Of a DNA stretch of 64,000 nt, positions 36,001 to 45,578 are shown piece by piece. The stretch is from Thalassospira lucentensis. GTDB lineage: Bacteria > Pseudomonadota > Alphaproteobacteria > Rhodospirillales > Thalassospiraceae. The position numbers and the translations under genes are program-made. The stretch is taken from the NCBI RefSeq assembly GCF_001613805.1, contig NZ_LPVY01000005.1:248001-312000 (forward strand), read 5' to 3'. Position 1 is the stretch's first letter. The number at the start of each line of letters is the position of its first letter. The notes beneath the pieces are model-generated. The model was not told where the DNA came from. It made no database searches and worked only from the letters and a program-made list of their open reading frames with translations.

Positions 36001-36493
36001 GATGATCCCGCCGCGTTACAAAACGTTGAGCGGGATTTTTCATATGGAAATGATTAAAGCTCCAGTGGCTATAAGGCAAAATCTTTCAAGGGTATTTTTC
36101 TTAACATCAATCAACCTATGGGTGCTTCGTTGTAAGAGAAAAAGTTCGCGCAGATAGAGCGAATGACTGCGCCATGATGTTTCTTTGGTCATGCTTGTTT
36201 GTGGATAACCATGGTTCCAGTGCTTATTGCTTCTGGTTGGGAATTTAAATGACTGCAAGTCATATGAATAAAGATGATTGGTATTACAAAGTTCCTGAAA
36301 CAATATTATGTTTCCCAGAAGGAGCGGATCTCACGTCTTGATGTGCTTATTCTGCAACAGATATGCGACAAAACACATTCCCGCATTATTATAATTGACT
36401 GACGGTCATTTATAGCGTTCTGTCGGTTAGGAAATTTCGGGCATATATTGTCAAGACAAATGCCCGGTTCACACGTAAAATCAAGAGGCTAAA
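36001..36493. other. Region upstream of porin 3
   Basis: About 490 bp without a credible gene, again AT-rich. It should contain the porin 3 promoter. A short AGAGG ribosome site precedes the ATG. No repeat shared with the porin 2 upstream region was found by eye. Confidence 0.5.
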
Positions 36494-37534
36494 ATGAAAA
36501 ACATATTGATCGCGTCCAGTGCAATCGTCGCTGCTGCGTTTGCCGGACAGGCTCAGGCGTCCGAGCCGATTAAATTGTCGGTTGGTGGTTACATGAACCA
36601 GTGGGCCGGTTTTGCCGATCAGGAAGTCGGTGATCGCAACAACGCCTTCCAGTCCGATACCGAAATTCATTTCAAGGGCTCGACCACCCTTGATAACGGT
36701 ATTGAAGTTGGCGCGGTGGTCGAGCTAGAAGGCGAAACGTCCAGTGACCAGATTGACGAGCAGTACCTGTATGTCAGCGGCAATTTCGGCCGCATCGAAA
36801 TGGGCAAAAACGACAGCGCAGCCGATTCGATGCAGATAGTTGCACCAGCAGTCGGCCCGGTTGGCGTTAACGATGGTGACCTCGACATTTGGGTTAACTC
36901 CTATCTGATCGATACCACCATTCCTACTGGTGACCAAAACCGCGTGACCTACTTTACGCCGAGCCTCGGTGGCTTCCGTGCGGGCGTTTCGTTTGCCGAT
37001 GATAGTAACCGCAACGGTGCAACCGAAATTGGTGGCACTTCGACCTATAACAACGTTAGCGGATCTGGCGACAACATCGTTTCTGGTGCCCTTGAATATA
37101 CCGGTGACTTCAACGGTATTTCACTTGGCGTTTCCGCGATTGGCGAAAACTGGGGTGAAGGCAACCTTGTTGGCGGCGGTCTGAATGTCGGCTTTGGTAA
37201 CTTCACAGTTGGCGGTTCGTATTCTCACACCGATGACGACTATGGCTTCAGCGAAGGCAGCAGAAATCCTGACGATACCGATCAGTTCGACATCGGTGTT
37301 TCCTATGAAATGGATGCTGCAGCTGTATCCCTGACCTATGGCTACGCTGAATATGGCAATGGCAGCCGTGGTAACGGCACCGGTGAAATCAGCACTGCCG
37401 ACCTAGGCCTTGCTTACACCCTTGGTGCCGGCGTTGCCTGGAAATCTTCGATCTTCTGGTTCGATGATGAGGTCGATGGTGCAGAAGACAATGACGGCTA
37501 CGGCGTTGTGACCGGTCTGGCACTGACTTTCTAA
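36494..37534 (+). CDS. Porin 3 of three
   Basis: 346 aa. The signal peptide is slightly changed (MKNILIASSAIVAAAFAGQAQA). Same barrel as its neighbours, with longer surface loops such as the one with GNGSRGNGTGE near residue 295. It ends LALTF, with the terminal Phe. Its greater divergence suggests an older copy. Confidence 0.93.
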   Translation: MKNILIASSAIVAAAFAGQAQASEPIKLSVGGYMNQWAGFADQEVGDRNNAFQSDTEIHFKGSTTLDNGIEVGAVVELEGETSSDQIDEQYLYVSGNFGRIEMGKNDSAADSMQIVAPAVGPVGVNDGDLDIWVNSYLIDTTIPTGDQNRVTYFTPSLGGFRAGVSFADDSNRNGATEIGGTSTYNNVSGSGDNIVSGALEYTGDFNGISLGVSAIGENWGEGNLVGGGLNVGFGNFTVGGSYSHTDDDYGFSEGSRNPDDTDQFDIGVSYEMDAAAVSLTYGYAEYGNGSRGNGTGEISTADLGLAYTLGAGVAWKSSIFWFDDEVDGAEDNDGYGVVTGLALTF

Positions 37535-37556
37535 TTCCTCAGAATTAGCATGATTT

Positions 37557-37589
37557 GAAAAGGGCGGTTTTCCGCCCCTTTCTTTTTGT
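37557..37589 (+). terminator. Terminator of porin 3
   Basis: AAAAGGGCGG with CCGCCCCTTT around a short T loop, then TCTTTTT. Same design as the other porin terminators. Confidence 0.85.
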
Positions 37590-37610
37590 CCATGATCTGT
37601 GGATTTCGGT

Positions 37611-38831
37611 TCAGATACCGATATCCTGCCGTAGAAAAGCTAAAAAGCGATCTTTCCGCGCGACAAGGTCGGCGACACAGGGGACCGGTTTTTCGGTCGC
37701 AAGCTGTTCGGCCAGTGCCCTGTCTGAATTGACCGGCAGGTTGCCGAGTTCCGATATCGGAACTCGGAGGCTGCCCATGCAGCCGATTGTACCCGATGCG
37801 GTCGCGCGCAGTTTGGCAAGCCCACAGGGGGCTTCGCAAAAATCACCCTTGTAGCTGCTTTGCCAAGGGCAAAGGTTGCGGTGGCGGCCCTGTAACACAG
37901 CGGCAGAGGCTGAACTATAAATACCAATTCCCGGTGTCTGAAACAGTTTTGTGATATGGGCCGGGCCGCTATCGGCCAGCACGACATAATCCTGTTCGCT
38001 GATGAAAGACACAAGATTTCCGATGGTTTTGAAGCCATCGACAATCCGGATATTCGGCTGGTCAAACGGTCCTATCGTATCCTTGTACTTCTTCATCACA
38101 CCCTGATAGGCGTTAAGGATCAGGGTGATGTCAAATCCGGCTTTTGCAAGAAATTCTGCGATTTCGCGTACCAGTGCAGGCGGCAGGGTGCGAAGCGGCG
38201 AAGATGCCATTGGCAGAATGCCGATCCTGGCACCCGGTGCCAGCTTCGGCGAACGCTTCGATGCAAGCGGGATTGGGGAAATGTCGAAAGCCTCGCAAAG
38301 TGCCTCTTCCGGGTTTACCGGCATGGTCGCGATATCTTTCCAACCTTCCATCTCGCTGAAGTCGATCAGGTAATCAAATGTCTTCAGTCGTTTGACCGAA
38401 ATAAAAAGCTGAAAAACCGTGACATCGGAAAGGGTTGCAAATATGTCCGATGCGCTACCACTGTTAAGCACGGCAATCTTTGCACGAGGATATTTTACCG
38501 CAAAAGCCCGCAAAAACAGGGCCATGCCAACACAATCGCCAATCGCATCATCGGGGATCAGGAACAGAACCCGTTTGCGATCAAAATCAGTATCGGCCCA
38601 TGCATCGCGTGCCAACACATCAGGATGAACAGTGTCTGAAATGATCTTTACCGACGGGGCATTGGCCAGAACTTGTTGCCGCAAAAGCGATGTTGTACGC
38701 GTCAGATATGCAGGGCTGTTGTCGGATGCTTGTGTGAGCTCCGCACTGACATTGGGCAGACCGAACCGGAACGGCTGTTTTGACGCGAACCGGGTAAATT
38801 TTTTCCGGGCGGGATGGTGATGTGCAGGCAT
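37611..38831 (-). CDS. Glycosyltransferase family 9 (heptosyltransferase-like)
   Basis: About 406 aa. RVLFLIPDDAIGDCVGMALFLRAFAVKYPRAKIAVL is the N-terminal GT9 region, and NLVSFISEQDYVVLADSGPAHITKLFQTPGIGIYSS is the donor-binding end (D-S/T-G-x-x-H). GT9 enzymes transfer ADP-heptose or similar sugars to LPS or glycans; donor and acceptor are unknown. A GTG 21 bp upstream is an alternative start. It follows thiE on the same strand. Confidence 0.88.
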   Translation of the reverse strand: MPAHHHPARKKFTRFASKQPFRFGLPNVSAELTQASDNSPAYLTRTTSLLRQQVLANAPSVKIISDTVHPDVLARDAWADTDFDRKRVLFLIPDDAIGDCVGMALFLRAFAVKYPRAKIAVLNSGSASDIFATLSDVTVFQLFISVKRLKTFDYLIDFSEMEGWKDIATMPVNPEEALCEAFDISPIPLASKRSPKLAPGARIGILPMASSPLRTLPPALVREIAEFLAKAGFDITLILNAYQGVMKKYKDTIGPFDQPNIRIVDGFKTIGNLVSFISEQDYVVLADSGPAHITKLFQTPGIGIYSSASAAVLQGRHRNLCPWQSSYKGDFCEAPCGLAKLRATASGTIGCMGSLRVPISELGNLPVNSDRALAEQLATEKPVPCVADLVARKDRFLAFLRQDIGI

Positions 38832-38865
38832 TGGCGGGCGATCTCCGGTCACCTTTTACTCGGTG

Positions 38866-39504
38866 TTATGTGGCAGAGAACCCGATCCCGGCCAAAGATG
38901 CAACGCCAGATCCCCTTAACATGGCAACATTGTCAGGGTTTATGCCGCCAAGGGCAATGGGGATGAGGCCAAGACTCCGGCAAAGGGCGGTTCGTTGCAG
39001 AAAGGCCGAAAATGCCATACCCGGTTGGTCAGGATGGCTTTCGGTGGCAAAAACCGGCGAGATCAGAACCCCGTCCGGGCGTTGATCGGGGGTAAGAAGT
39101 GCCAGCAGGTGCAGCGTTTGCAATCTGTGGCAGGCAGACGTCACAAGCATGTCGCGTGGAATTTGCCGATAGGCATGCGGTGTTTTCCTAATGCGATATT
39201 CCGGCAAATGGATACCGTCGGCATCAAGGTGCAATGCCAATGCCAGATCATCGGCGATCAGACAGAGATGGCCGTATTGGCGACAGGTGCGTCGGACCCG
39301 GTAGGCTAGTTTGCTGCGGTCCGCAGGCGCGAGGTCGTAATGACGAAAGATCACCATACTTCGGGATGGCAGGCCGATGATAGCCGGGATCGGATCGGGC
39401 AGGCGCTTTTCATCGGTCATCAGCACGATCGACGGGATCGGGCAGTTCGGGCCGCCATTGCGTAAATTGAGTTGGCGTGCCTGCTTTGCCAGTGTGGCAT
39501 CCAT
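38866..39504 (-). CDS. Thiamine phosphate synthase (ThiE/TenI family)
   Basis: About 212 aa, ATG at 39504 with GGGA 8 nt upstream. It has the TIM-barrel pieces LIADDLALALHLDADGIHLPE, LISPVFATESHPDQPG and IALGGINPDNVAMLRGSG. ThiE joins the pyrimidine and thiazole halves of thiamine; TenI relatives can isomerise the thiazole instead. The usual GRRVHLSNE-type lysine and serine of ThiE are not clearly seen, so a TenI role is possible. It is divergent from yggS. Confidence 0.8.
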   Translation of the reverse strand: MDATLAKQARQLNLRNGGPNCPIPSIVLMTDEKRLPDPIPAIIGLPSRSMVIFRHYDLAPADRSKLAYRVRRTCRQYGHLCLIADDLALALHLDADGIHLPEYRIRKTPHAYRQIPRDMLVTSACHRLQTLHLLALLTPDQRPDGVLISPVFATESHPDQPGMAFSAFLQRTALCRSLGLIPIALGGINPDNVAMLRGSGVASLAGIGFSAT

Positions 39505-39559
39505 TGATAGTATCCCGATTCTGTTCAACCGATTCCTGTTCCGATTTAGGCCATCATCT

Positions 39560-40255
39560 ATGAGCGATCATATTCTGTCATCCGGCAATGCCGATATCGC
39601 GGCCAATCTTGCCAAAATTCAGCAAAATATCGACACAGCCTGTGCGGTGGTTGGCCGCGAAAACAGCGATGTGACCCTGATATGCGTCAGCAAGAACCAT
39701 GATGCAGATCATGTGCGCCCTGCACTTGTCGCCGGGCGTCGGGTGTTTGGTGAAAACCGGGTGCAGGAAGCCGCAGGAAAGTGGCCGGACTTGCGCGAAC
39801 AGTTCCCCGATATCGAGCTGCACCTTATCGGGCCGCTTCAGACCAACAAGCTGAAGGATGCCGTTGCCCTGTTTGATGTGATTGAGACCGTTGACCGGCC
39901 AAAAATTGCCAATGCGCTGGCAAAACACCGGGACAATACCGGTGAATGCCCTGACCTTTATATCCAGATCAATATCGGTGAAGAACCGCAAAAGGCAGGC
40001 ATAGACCCGGCGGATGCCGACCCGTTTATCACCGATTGCATCGAACGCCTGAAATTGCCGATCAAGGGACTAATGTGCATACCGCCGGTGGATGAGGAAC
40101 CGGCACAGCATTTTGCGCTATTGGGTAAAATCGCCGACCGTCATGGCCTGACCATTCGCAGCATGGGAATGAGTGGTGATTACGAGGCGGCAATCCGGCT
40201 TGGCGCGACACATATCCGTGTCGGGACAGCCATTTTTGGGTCGCGGGGCTATTAA
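39560..40255 (+). CDS. yggS: YggS/PLPBP, PLP homeostasis protein
   Basis: 231 aa. It binds pyridoxal phosphate without catalysis and balances B6 and amino-acid pools. VTLICVSKNHDADHVRPAL carries the PLP lysine (VSK), then GENRVQEAAGKW, LHLIGPLQTNKLK, QINIGEEPQKAGI and MGMSGDYEAAIRLGATHIRVGTAIFG. The ATG at 39560 is chosen because it matches the family length. Confidence 0.94.
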   Translation: MSDHILSSGNADIAANLAKIQQNIDTACAVVGRENSDVTLICVSKNHDADHVRPALVAGRRVFGENRVQEAAGKWPDLREQFPDIELHLIGPLQTNKLKDAVALFDVIETVDRPKIANALAKHRDNTGECPDLYIQINIGEEPQKAGIDPADADPFITDCIERLKLPIKGLMCIPPVDEEPAQHFALLGKIADRHGLTIRSMGMSGDYEAAIRLGATHIRVGTAIFGSRGY

Positions 40256-40531
40256 ATTGCCAGAAGGTGCCATTCAGGGGCACCAAAAATGCAATTTCAG
40301 CCGATCTTATTGCAAATAAAGTGCTGTTTAGGCCGGTTTAAGACCATTAAAGCGTTGTTTTTGAGCAAAATCCGGAATCTGGCAAAAAAATGTGGATAAC
40401 TTGGCCAGAAGTATAGGACGCATTCAAAGCCGTTTTGTGACGAAAAAAATCAAAAAAAATCCCGCCGGACGGTTTGGTCCGGCGGGTTTCTTGCAAATCG
40501 GCATGATTTCAAGGGGGAGCACGCGTGCGGA
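40256..40531. other. Intergenic region between convergent yggS and the response regulator
   Basis: 276 bp; apart from the terminator at 40461-40489 nothing recognisable was found. Confidence 0.4.
40461..40489. terminator. Bidirectional terminator
   Basis: A 10-bp perfect stem (40461-40470 with 40477-40486), with A-tracts on the left and TTTC on the right, so it can stop transcription from both sides. Confidence 0.8.
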
Positions 40532-41221
40532 TCAGGGAACCAGTTTATAACCACCCGGTTCGGTCACCAGAATCGTCGCGTTTGATGGATCCTTTTCAAT
40601 TTTCTGGCGCAGGCGATAGACGTGGGTTTCCAGCGTGTGGGTCGTCACCCCTGCGTTATAGCCCCAAACCTCATCAAGCAGGGTTTCGCGTGTGACCGGC
40701 TTGTCGCCAGCCCGGAACAAGAATTTCAGGATCGAGGTTTCCTTTTCCGTCAGGCGAACTTTTTTCTCGGTCGCTGTTTCGATCAGAAGTTTGGCGCTGG
40801 GCTGAAAGCTGTAGGGGCCGATAACGAAAACAGCGTCTTCGCTTTGTTCGTGCTGGCGGATATGGGCACGAATGCGCGCCAGCAGCACGTTCAGGCGGAA
40901 CGGTTTGGTAACATAGTCGTTGGCACCCGATTCAAGGCCCAGGATCGTGTCGGAATCGCTATCGGCACCGGTCAGCATGATGATCGGGGATTTGACCCCG
41001 GCGCGCCGCATCAGTTTGCAGACATCGCGGCCATCCATATCGGGCAGACCGACATCAAGAAGGATAATGTCGTAGTAATTTTCTTTGGCGACTTCGAGGG
41101 CGTTTTGGCCGCTATTGGCAACGACACATTCGAATTCCTCATGAAGCCGGAGTTGTTCGGTGAGAGACTGGCTCAGTGCCGCGTCATCTTCAACCACCAG
41201 AACCTGTTTACCTGTCGACAT
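40532..41221 (-). CDS. OmpR-type response regulator, orphan (CenR-like)
   Basis: 229 aa. The receiver domain has VLVVEDDAALSQSL, phospho-acceptor Asp in ILLDVGLPDMDG, Thr in MLTGADSD and Lys in VTKPF; a winged-helix domain follows (KVRLTEKETSILKFLFR, then HTLETHVYRLRQKIEKDP). No histidine kinase lies nearby. Position near the partition locus and the C-terminal EPGGYKL suggest CenR, an envelope regulator of alphaproteobacteria, but this is inference. The start ATG is the one directly before the receiver. Confidence 0.9.
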   Translation of the reverse strand: MSTGKQVLVVEDDAALSQSLTEQLRLHEEFECVVANSGQNALEVAKENYYDIILLDVGLPDMDGRDVCKLMRRAGVKSPIIMLTGADSDSDTILGLESGANDYVTKPFRLNVLLARIRAHIRQHEQSEDAVFVIGPYSFQPSAKLLIETATEKKVRLTEKETSILKFLFRAGDKPVTRETLLDEVWGYNAGVTTHTLETHVYRLRQKIEKDPSNATILVTEPGGYKLVP

Positions 41222-41457
41222 TCGCCATCCCTTGCTGCTTGCTAAATCCCGCCTATATTCTGAGCCTGCCGACGGTTCTTTTTGTGGCATTGTTCTCGTA
41301 GGCCCGCCATATACTTAGGATTAGAGTCTCATACTGCGTTTTCAAGAACAAACTGTTTTCGCTTTAGCCCATTGACGTGCATCTTATCCAGCCCCATACC
41401 GACCGGATCGCGATGTTGTGATCATCCGTGACAGACCCTGAAGAAACAAAGACTGCA

Positions 41458-42606
41458 ATGACCCAATCTGCTGCCGTGCCATCGAAAGCCAATGTTTCCG
41501 CGACCGATCTGGTGACCGTATCGCGTGCTGTTGCCGATTTGCGGCGCGGTGAAATCGTTCTGGTTCAGGGACAGGCAAACGGCATTGCCCATTGTGTTGC
41601 AGTTATTGCCGCCGAACCGCTTTCGGATCAAGGGCTTGCAAGGCTTCATGACATTGCCGGTAAAAGCGGAAATACCGCGATTGTTTTGCCGCGCGTGCGG
41701 GCCAAGTCACTGGGACAGGCCTGCAAGAACGATCATTTCATTGCTTTTGTAAGTGCAAAAAAGTCCGGCGTTGATGCACAGACCCTGGCCGAGATCGCCA
41801 ATCCGTTGCTGGACCTTGAAAGCATGCCTGCTGGTGCATGGCGCCCGGTTACTATGGCCGAAAGTGCAGCCATACGGCTTGCCAAGCTGGCAAGGTTGTT
41901 GCCAGCTGTCGTGATCGCGCCGGTTGAACCTGAGCAGCTTGAAATGTTGTCGAAGGCGCAGAACCTTCTAGTGCTGCAGTCTGAGAGCATCAACGGATAC
42001 GAAGACGCATCCGCTGCGACCCTGCGTCAGGTCAGTGAAGCGCGCGTGCCGCTGGAAAATGCCGAAAATGCCACGGTGATTGCGTTTCGTCCCGAAGATG
42101 GCGGCCAGGAACATCTGGCGATTGTGATCGATGAACCGGCACATGATCAGCCGGTTTTGATCCGCTTGCATTCGGAATGCTTTACCGGGGATTTGATCGG
42201 ATCGCTCAGGTGCGATTGTGGGCCGCAATTGCGCGGGGCAATTGCCGAAATTGCCAAAAGCGGGCAGGGCGGGATTATCCTTTATCTGCGACAGGAAGGG
42301 CGCGGTATCGGGCTTGTGAACAAGCTGCGTGCCTATGCGTTGCAGGACCGCGGATTTGATACGCTTGATGCCAACGAGGAACTTGGCTTTGATGCCGATG
42401 AACGTGTTTATCGTCCGGCGGCTGAAATGCTGCGCCAGATGGGCTTTGAAACCGTTCGGCTTTTGACCAACAACCCCGAAAAGCTTACCGGACTTGAAAG
42501 CTGGGGCGTGACCGTGGTTGAACGCGTACCGCACAAATTTCCTTCCAACGGTCATAACGAATTTTACCTTCAGACCAAGAAGGATCGGGCCGGTCACCTG
42601 TTTTAA
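41458..42606 (+). CDS. ribA: RibA, GTP cyclohydrolase II with DHBP-synthase-like N-terminal domain
   Basis: About 382 aa. The C-terminal half is GTP cyclohydrolase II: HSECFTGDLIGSLRCDCGPQL with the zinc cysteines, YLRQEGRGIGLVNKLRAY and LLTNNPEKLTGLESWGVTV. The N-terminal ~190 aa resemble RibB (ADLRRGEIVLVQG) but lack the RPGHxFPL core motif, so DHBP synthesis is doubtful. It makes the first riboflavin precursor. An upstream in-frame GTG (41428) is possible. Confidence 0.93.
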   Translation: MTQSAAVPSKANVSATDLVTVSRAVADLRRGEIVLVQGQANGIAHCVAVIAAEPLSDQGLARLHDIAGKSGNTAIVLPRVRAKSLGQACKNDHFIAFVSAKKSGVDAQTLAEIANPLLDLESMPAGAWRPVTMAESAAIRLAKLARLLPAVVIAPVEPEQLEMLSKAQNLLVLQSESINGYEDASAATLRQVSEARVPLENAENATVIAFRPEDGGQEHLAIVIDEPAHDQPVLIRLHSECFTGDLIGSLRCDCGPQLRGAIAEIAKSGQGGIILYLRQEGRGIGLVNKLRAYALQDRGFDTLDANEELGFDADERVYRPAAEMLRQMGFETVRLLTNNPEKLTGLESWGVTVVERVPHKFPSNGHNEFYLQTKKDRAGHLF

Positions 42607-42759
42607 TCCTTGCATGACGGCTCGCGTGGGTTAACAGCAGGGAGGCATTATCATGACCTTCCTGATTGCCACCCGGCAGAAGATTCCGACGGGCAGTTTT
42701 ACGTCATGTCTGAATTATAAAAATCCTTTTAAAATCAACGAATTGATAAATTCCAAAAC

Positions 42760-42775
42760 TGGCACTCCTTTTGCA
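42760..42775 (+). promoter_or_regulatory. Sigma-54 (RpoN) promoter
   Basis: TGGCAC-N5-TTGCA, matching the -24/-12 consensus with correct spacing (42760-42765 and 42771-42775). The predicted transcript starts near 42785, just before an AGGAGG site and the ATG at 42802. Confidence 0.75.
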
Positions 42776-42801
42776 AAATAGTCGGCAAGAGGAGGACAGA
42801 C

Positions 42802-44331
42802 ATGTCGATTGGTGCAGATTGGCGGCAAATATCGCCCGGTAACGGGGCAAGCATTGCAAGCGGAACGGCTGGTAGCGCTTCTGCCGGATCAAGTGCGGCC
42901 AAGCAGCTTGTCGATGGTGAGCCGGAAGAACGAAGCTTTTCCGAATATGTATTCGGCGATGACGGCTTTGAATTCACCGATTTCCTCGACGTAATCAATC
43001 CTTTGCAGCATATCCCTGGCGTGGGCATGATTTACCGCAGCATCACCGGTGACGAGCTGGGGAATGGTGCGCGGGTTGTCGGCGGTGGTTTGTTTGGCGG
43101 TATTTTCGGTCTGGCCGGTGCCGCCGTTGATGCGGTTGTCGATCTGACGACCGGAGAGGATACCGGTTCGCACATCATGGCAATGTTCGAGGACGACCAA
43201 GCCCCGGCAGACCTGCCTGTGATGGCTGATGCATCCGGTGCCGGTGTCGCCGCCGGTGGTGCAGGCGATCTTGTTCTGCCATGGGCGGCTGGCGATACAT
43301 CAATGGCGGGCATCAATGGCCTGCAGGTTGATCCGGTCGAACAGGCAACTATTACCAATGCCGCCCCGGTGGCCGGTGTTGAAACGCTGGCAATTAACGG
43401 CGCGTCAGCCGCGGCAGCCAAATCCGGTACGAACGCATACAATGCGGCTGATCTGGTGACGCCGTGGGGTGGTGTAGAAAGTAATACCGGTACCAAACTG
43501 GTAACCAGCCCGACCAAAGCGCAAACCGTGGCGCAGTCGGTTGCCCCGCAACCAGCAGCACCTTCCGATGATCCGGCAATCCAGGCCGCCCAGCGCCTTT
43601 TGGCGCAGGCAGGCGATGATGTTGCTGGCACGAATATCAATGCACAGGATGCCGATCCGGCCGAACTGGCCGTGGCGATAGCCCGTGCCGGACAGACCGA
43701 TATCGCATCAAACATGACCATGCGCGCTGCAGAAGCCAGCCGCAATGGTCATCAGGGCATGATCCAGCGAGCTTCCTTTAACAGCGATAATGGCGATACG
43801 GTCTGGGCACGTGCACAAAGTTCCGGCCGTCTGAGCCGTGGTCCTTCGCAATTTGGTGTGTCCCCGGAAATTGCTGCGCGCGACGCAAAATATGCCAAGC
43901 TTAATCAGGATGATGTGACCAAACAGGCGGCATCGCAGAAGCCCAATACAGGACTATCAGCACAGCAGGGGCAACAAGGCCCGTTGAGTGCTGCGGAAAT
44001 GGCGGCACGCTTTAATGCGGCCCTCGGCCGTGACCGCGCGCAGACGATGGCAAATGATGCTGTTGCGTCGACCAATGCAGTTGCGCAGGATAAACCCACG
44101 GTTAGCAATCAGGCCAACCGCAATGATGGCGCTATCAATACCCGGCAAGTTGCGCGCAACGATAGTGCAGCCGAGGTCGAAACCGTCCATCCCCTGATGG
44201 AGCAGGCGCAAACCCATGTGCAGAATGACGAGCCGGTCGGTGTCTGGTTCAGCCAGACCATGATGGACGGATTGAAAAAATATCAGGCAATGCAGCAAAG
44301 CCGCCAGCAGCCTGTGGGCAATTCGATCTGA
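42802..44331 (+). CDS. Unknown protein under sigma-54 control
   Basis: 509 aa, no signal peptide, no catalytic motif. Only residues 50-130 look folded: DFLDVINPLQHIPGVGMIYRSITGDELGNGARVVGGGLFGGIFGLAGAAVDAVVDLTTGEDTGSHI, which combines an amphipathic and a Gly-rich hydrophobic part. The rest is Ala/Gln/Asn-rich and low complexity, with repeated APWGG/VTPWGG-like bits (LVLPWAAGDT, LVTPWGGVES). A strong AGGAGG site lies just before the ATG. I believe similar N-terminal segments occur in other alphaproteobacteria, without a known role. Confidence 0.85.
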   Translation: MSIGADWRQISPGNGASIASGTAGSASAGSSAAKQLVDGEPEERSFSEYVFGDDGFEFTDFLDVINPLQHIPGVGMIYRSITGDELGNGARVVGGGLFGGIFGLAGAAVDAVVDLTTGEDTGSHIMAMFEDDQAPADLPVMADASGAGVAAGGAGDLVLPWAAGDTSMAGINGLQVDPVEQATITNAAPVAGVETLAINGASAAAAKSGTNAYNAADLVTPWGGVESNTGTKLVTSPTKAQTVAQSVAPQPAAPSDDPAIQAAQRLLAQAGDDVAGTNINAQDADPAELAVAIARAGQTDIASNMTMRAAEASRNGHQGMIQRASFNSDNGDTVWARAQSSGRLSRGPSQFGVSPEIAARDAKYAKLNQDDVTKQAASQKPNTGLSAQQGQQGPLSAAEMAARFNAALGRDRAQTMANDAVASTNAVAQDKPTVSNQANRNDGAINTRQVARNDSAAEVETVHPLMEQAQTHVQNDEPVGVWFSQTMMDGLKKYQAMQQSRQQPVGNSI

Positions 44332-44352
44332 TCATCAGATCTCGAGGCATAA

Positions 44353-44390
44353 AAAAACCGGCAGTCATATGATTGCCGGTTTTTGTTTTG
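44353..44390. terminator. Bidirectional terminator
   Basis: AAAACCGGCA (44354-44363) with TGCCGGTTTT (44374-44383), an A-run to the left and a T-run to the right. It ends the sigma-54 gene and can also end trpS. Confidence 0.85.
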
Positions 44391-44406
44391 ATTTGGCAAT
44401 AAAATT

Positions 44407-45405
44407 CTAGCTGTTCAGGAAACCAACGGTTTCCTTGACCTCTTTGAGGATCGGCTGGGCAATTGCATTGGCACGTTCTGCACCCTTTGCCAGAATTGCG
44501 TCGATATAGGTGTTATCGGCCTTGAGACGTGCCATTTCTTCGGTGATCGGGGCCAGTTTTTCGACAACGACATCGGTCAGAGCCTGCTTGAAGCCCGAGA
44601 ATTGGGTTCCACCATGTTCGGCCAAAACGTCAGCGACATTTGCATCGGTCAAGGCCGCATAGATGGTGATCAGATTCTTGGCTTCGGGGCGGCCCTCAAG
44701 ACCGGCGGCTTCGCTTGGCAGCGGTTCCGGATCGGTTTTGGCCTTGCGGATTTTTTTGGCCAGCGTATCGGCATCATCCGTCATGTTGATGCGCGACATG
44801 TCCGATGCATCGGATTTCGACATCTTTTTCGAACCGTCACGCAGTGACATCACACGTGTTGCCGGACCAAGGATTAGCGGATCCGGCTGGGGGAAAAACT
44901 CGACACCGAAATCGTTGTTGAATTTGATCGCGATGTCGCGGGTCAGTTCAAGATGCTGCTTCTGGTCTTCGCCAACTGGCACATGGGTGGCCTTGTAAGC
45001 CAGAATGTCGGCTGCCATCAGACTCGGATAGGCATAAAGACCAAGTGATGCGTTTTCACGATTCTTGCCAGCCTTTTCCTTGAACTGGGTCATGCGATTG
45101 AGCCAGCCGATGCGCGCGACACAGTTGAAAATCCAAGCCAGTTCAGCATGGGCCGAAACCTGGCTTTGATTGAACAGGACATGTTTTTCCGGATCGATGC
45201 CAGATGCAATCATACTGGCAGCAAGTTCGCGGATATTGGAACGCAGTTCATTGGGCTCTTGCCAGACGGTGATGGCATGAAGGTCAACGACGCAGAAGAT
45301 GCATTCGAAATCCTTCTGAAGGGTGACCCAGTTGCGGATCGCGCCAAGATAGTTGCCAAGATGAAGATTACCGGTGGGCTGAGCACCTGAAAAAACACGT
45401 TCCAT
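44407..45405 (-). CDS. trpS: TrpS, tryptophanyl-tRNA synthetase
   Basis: 332 aa. Class I synthetase: [20 protein letters not shown] holds the HIGH-like motif and [11 protein letters not shown] the KMSKS loop. [17 protein letters not shown] is also typical. The start at MERVFSG was chosen to match the family; an in-frame ATG 15 bp earlier is possible. Confidence 0.96.
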   Translation of the reverse strand: MERVFSGAQPTGNLHLGNYLGAIRNWVTLQKDFECIFCVVDLHAITVWQEPNELRSNIRELAASMIASGIDPEKHVLFNQSQVSAHAELAWIFNCVARIGWLNRMTQFKEKAGKNRENASLGLYAYPSLMAADILAYKATHVPVGEDQKQHLELTRDIAIKFNNDFGVEFFPQPDPLILGPATRVMSLRDGSKKMSKSDASDMSRINMTDDADTLAKKIRKAKTDPEPLPSEAAGLEGRPEAKNLITIYAALTDANVADVLAEHGGTQFSGFKQALTDVVVEKLAPITEEMARLKADNTYIDAILAKGAERANAIAQPILKEVKETVGFLNS

Positions 45406-45578
45406 AACGATGTCGTCCATTTCCAAAAAATATGTTGAGTGACCTGCATGCTCCGCCAGGTTTTGGACACCCGCCGGCGGACGAGCCTGCAAATCTTCGG
45501 GCGGGAGTTAAGCCGCCGGACCGGATTTGGTCAAGCGGCTTGTCCCGAAATGACCGAAATAACATGCAATATCCGTAC

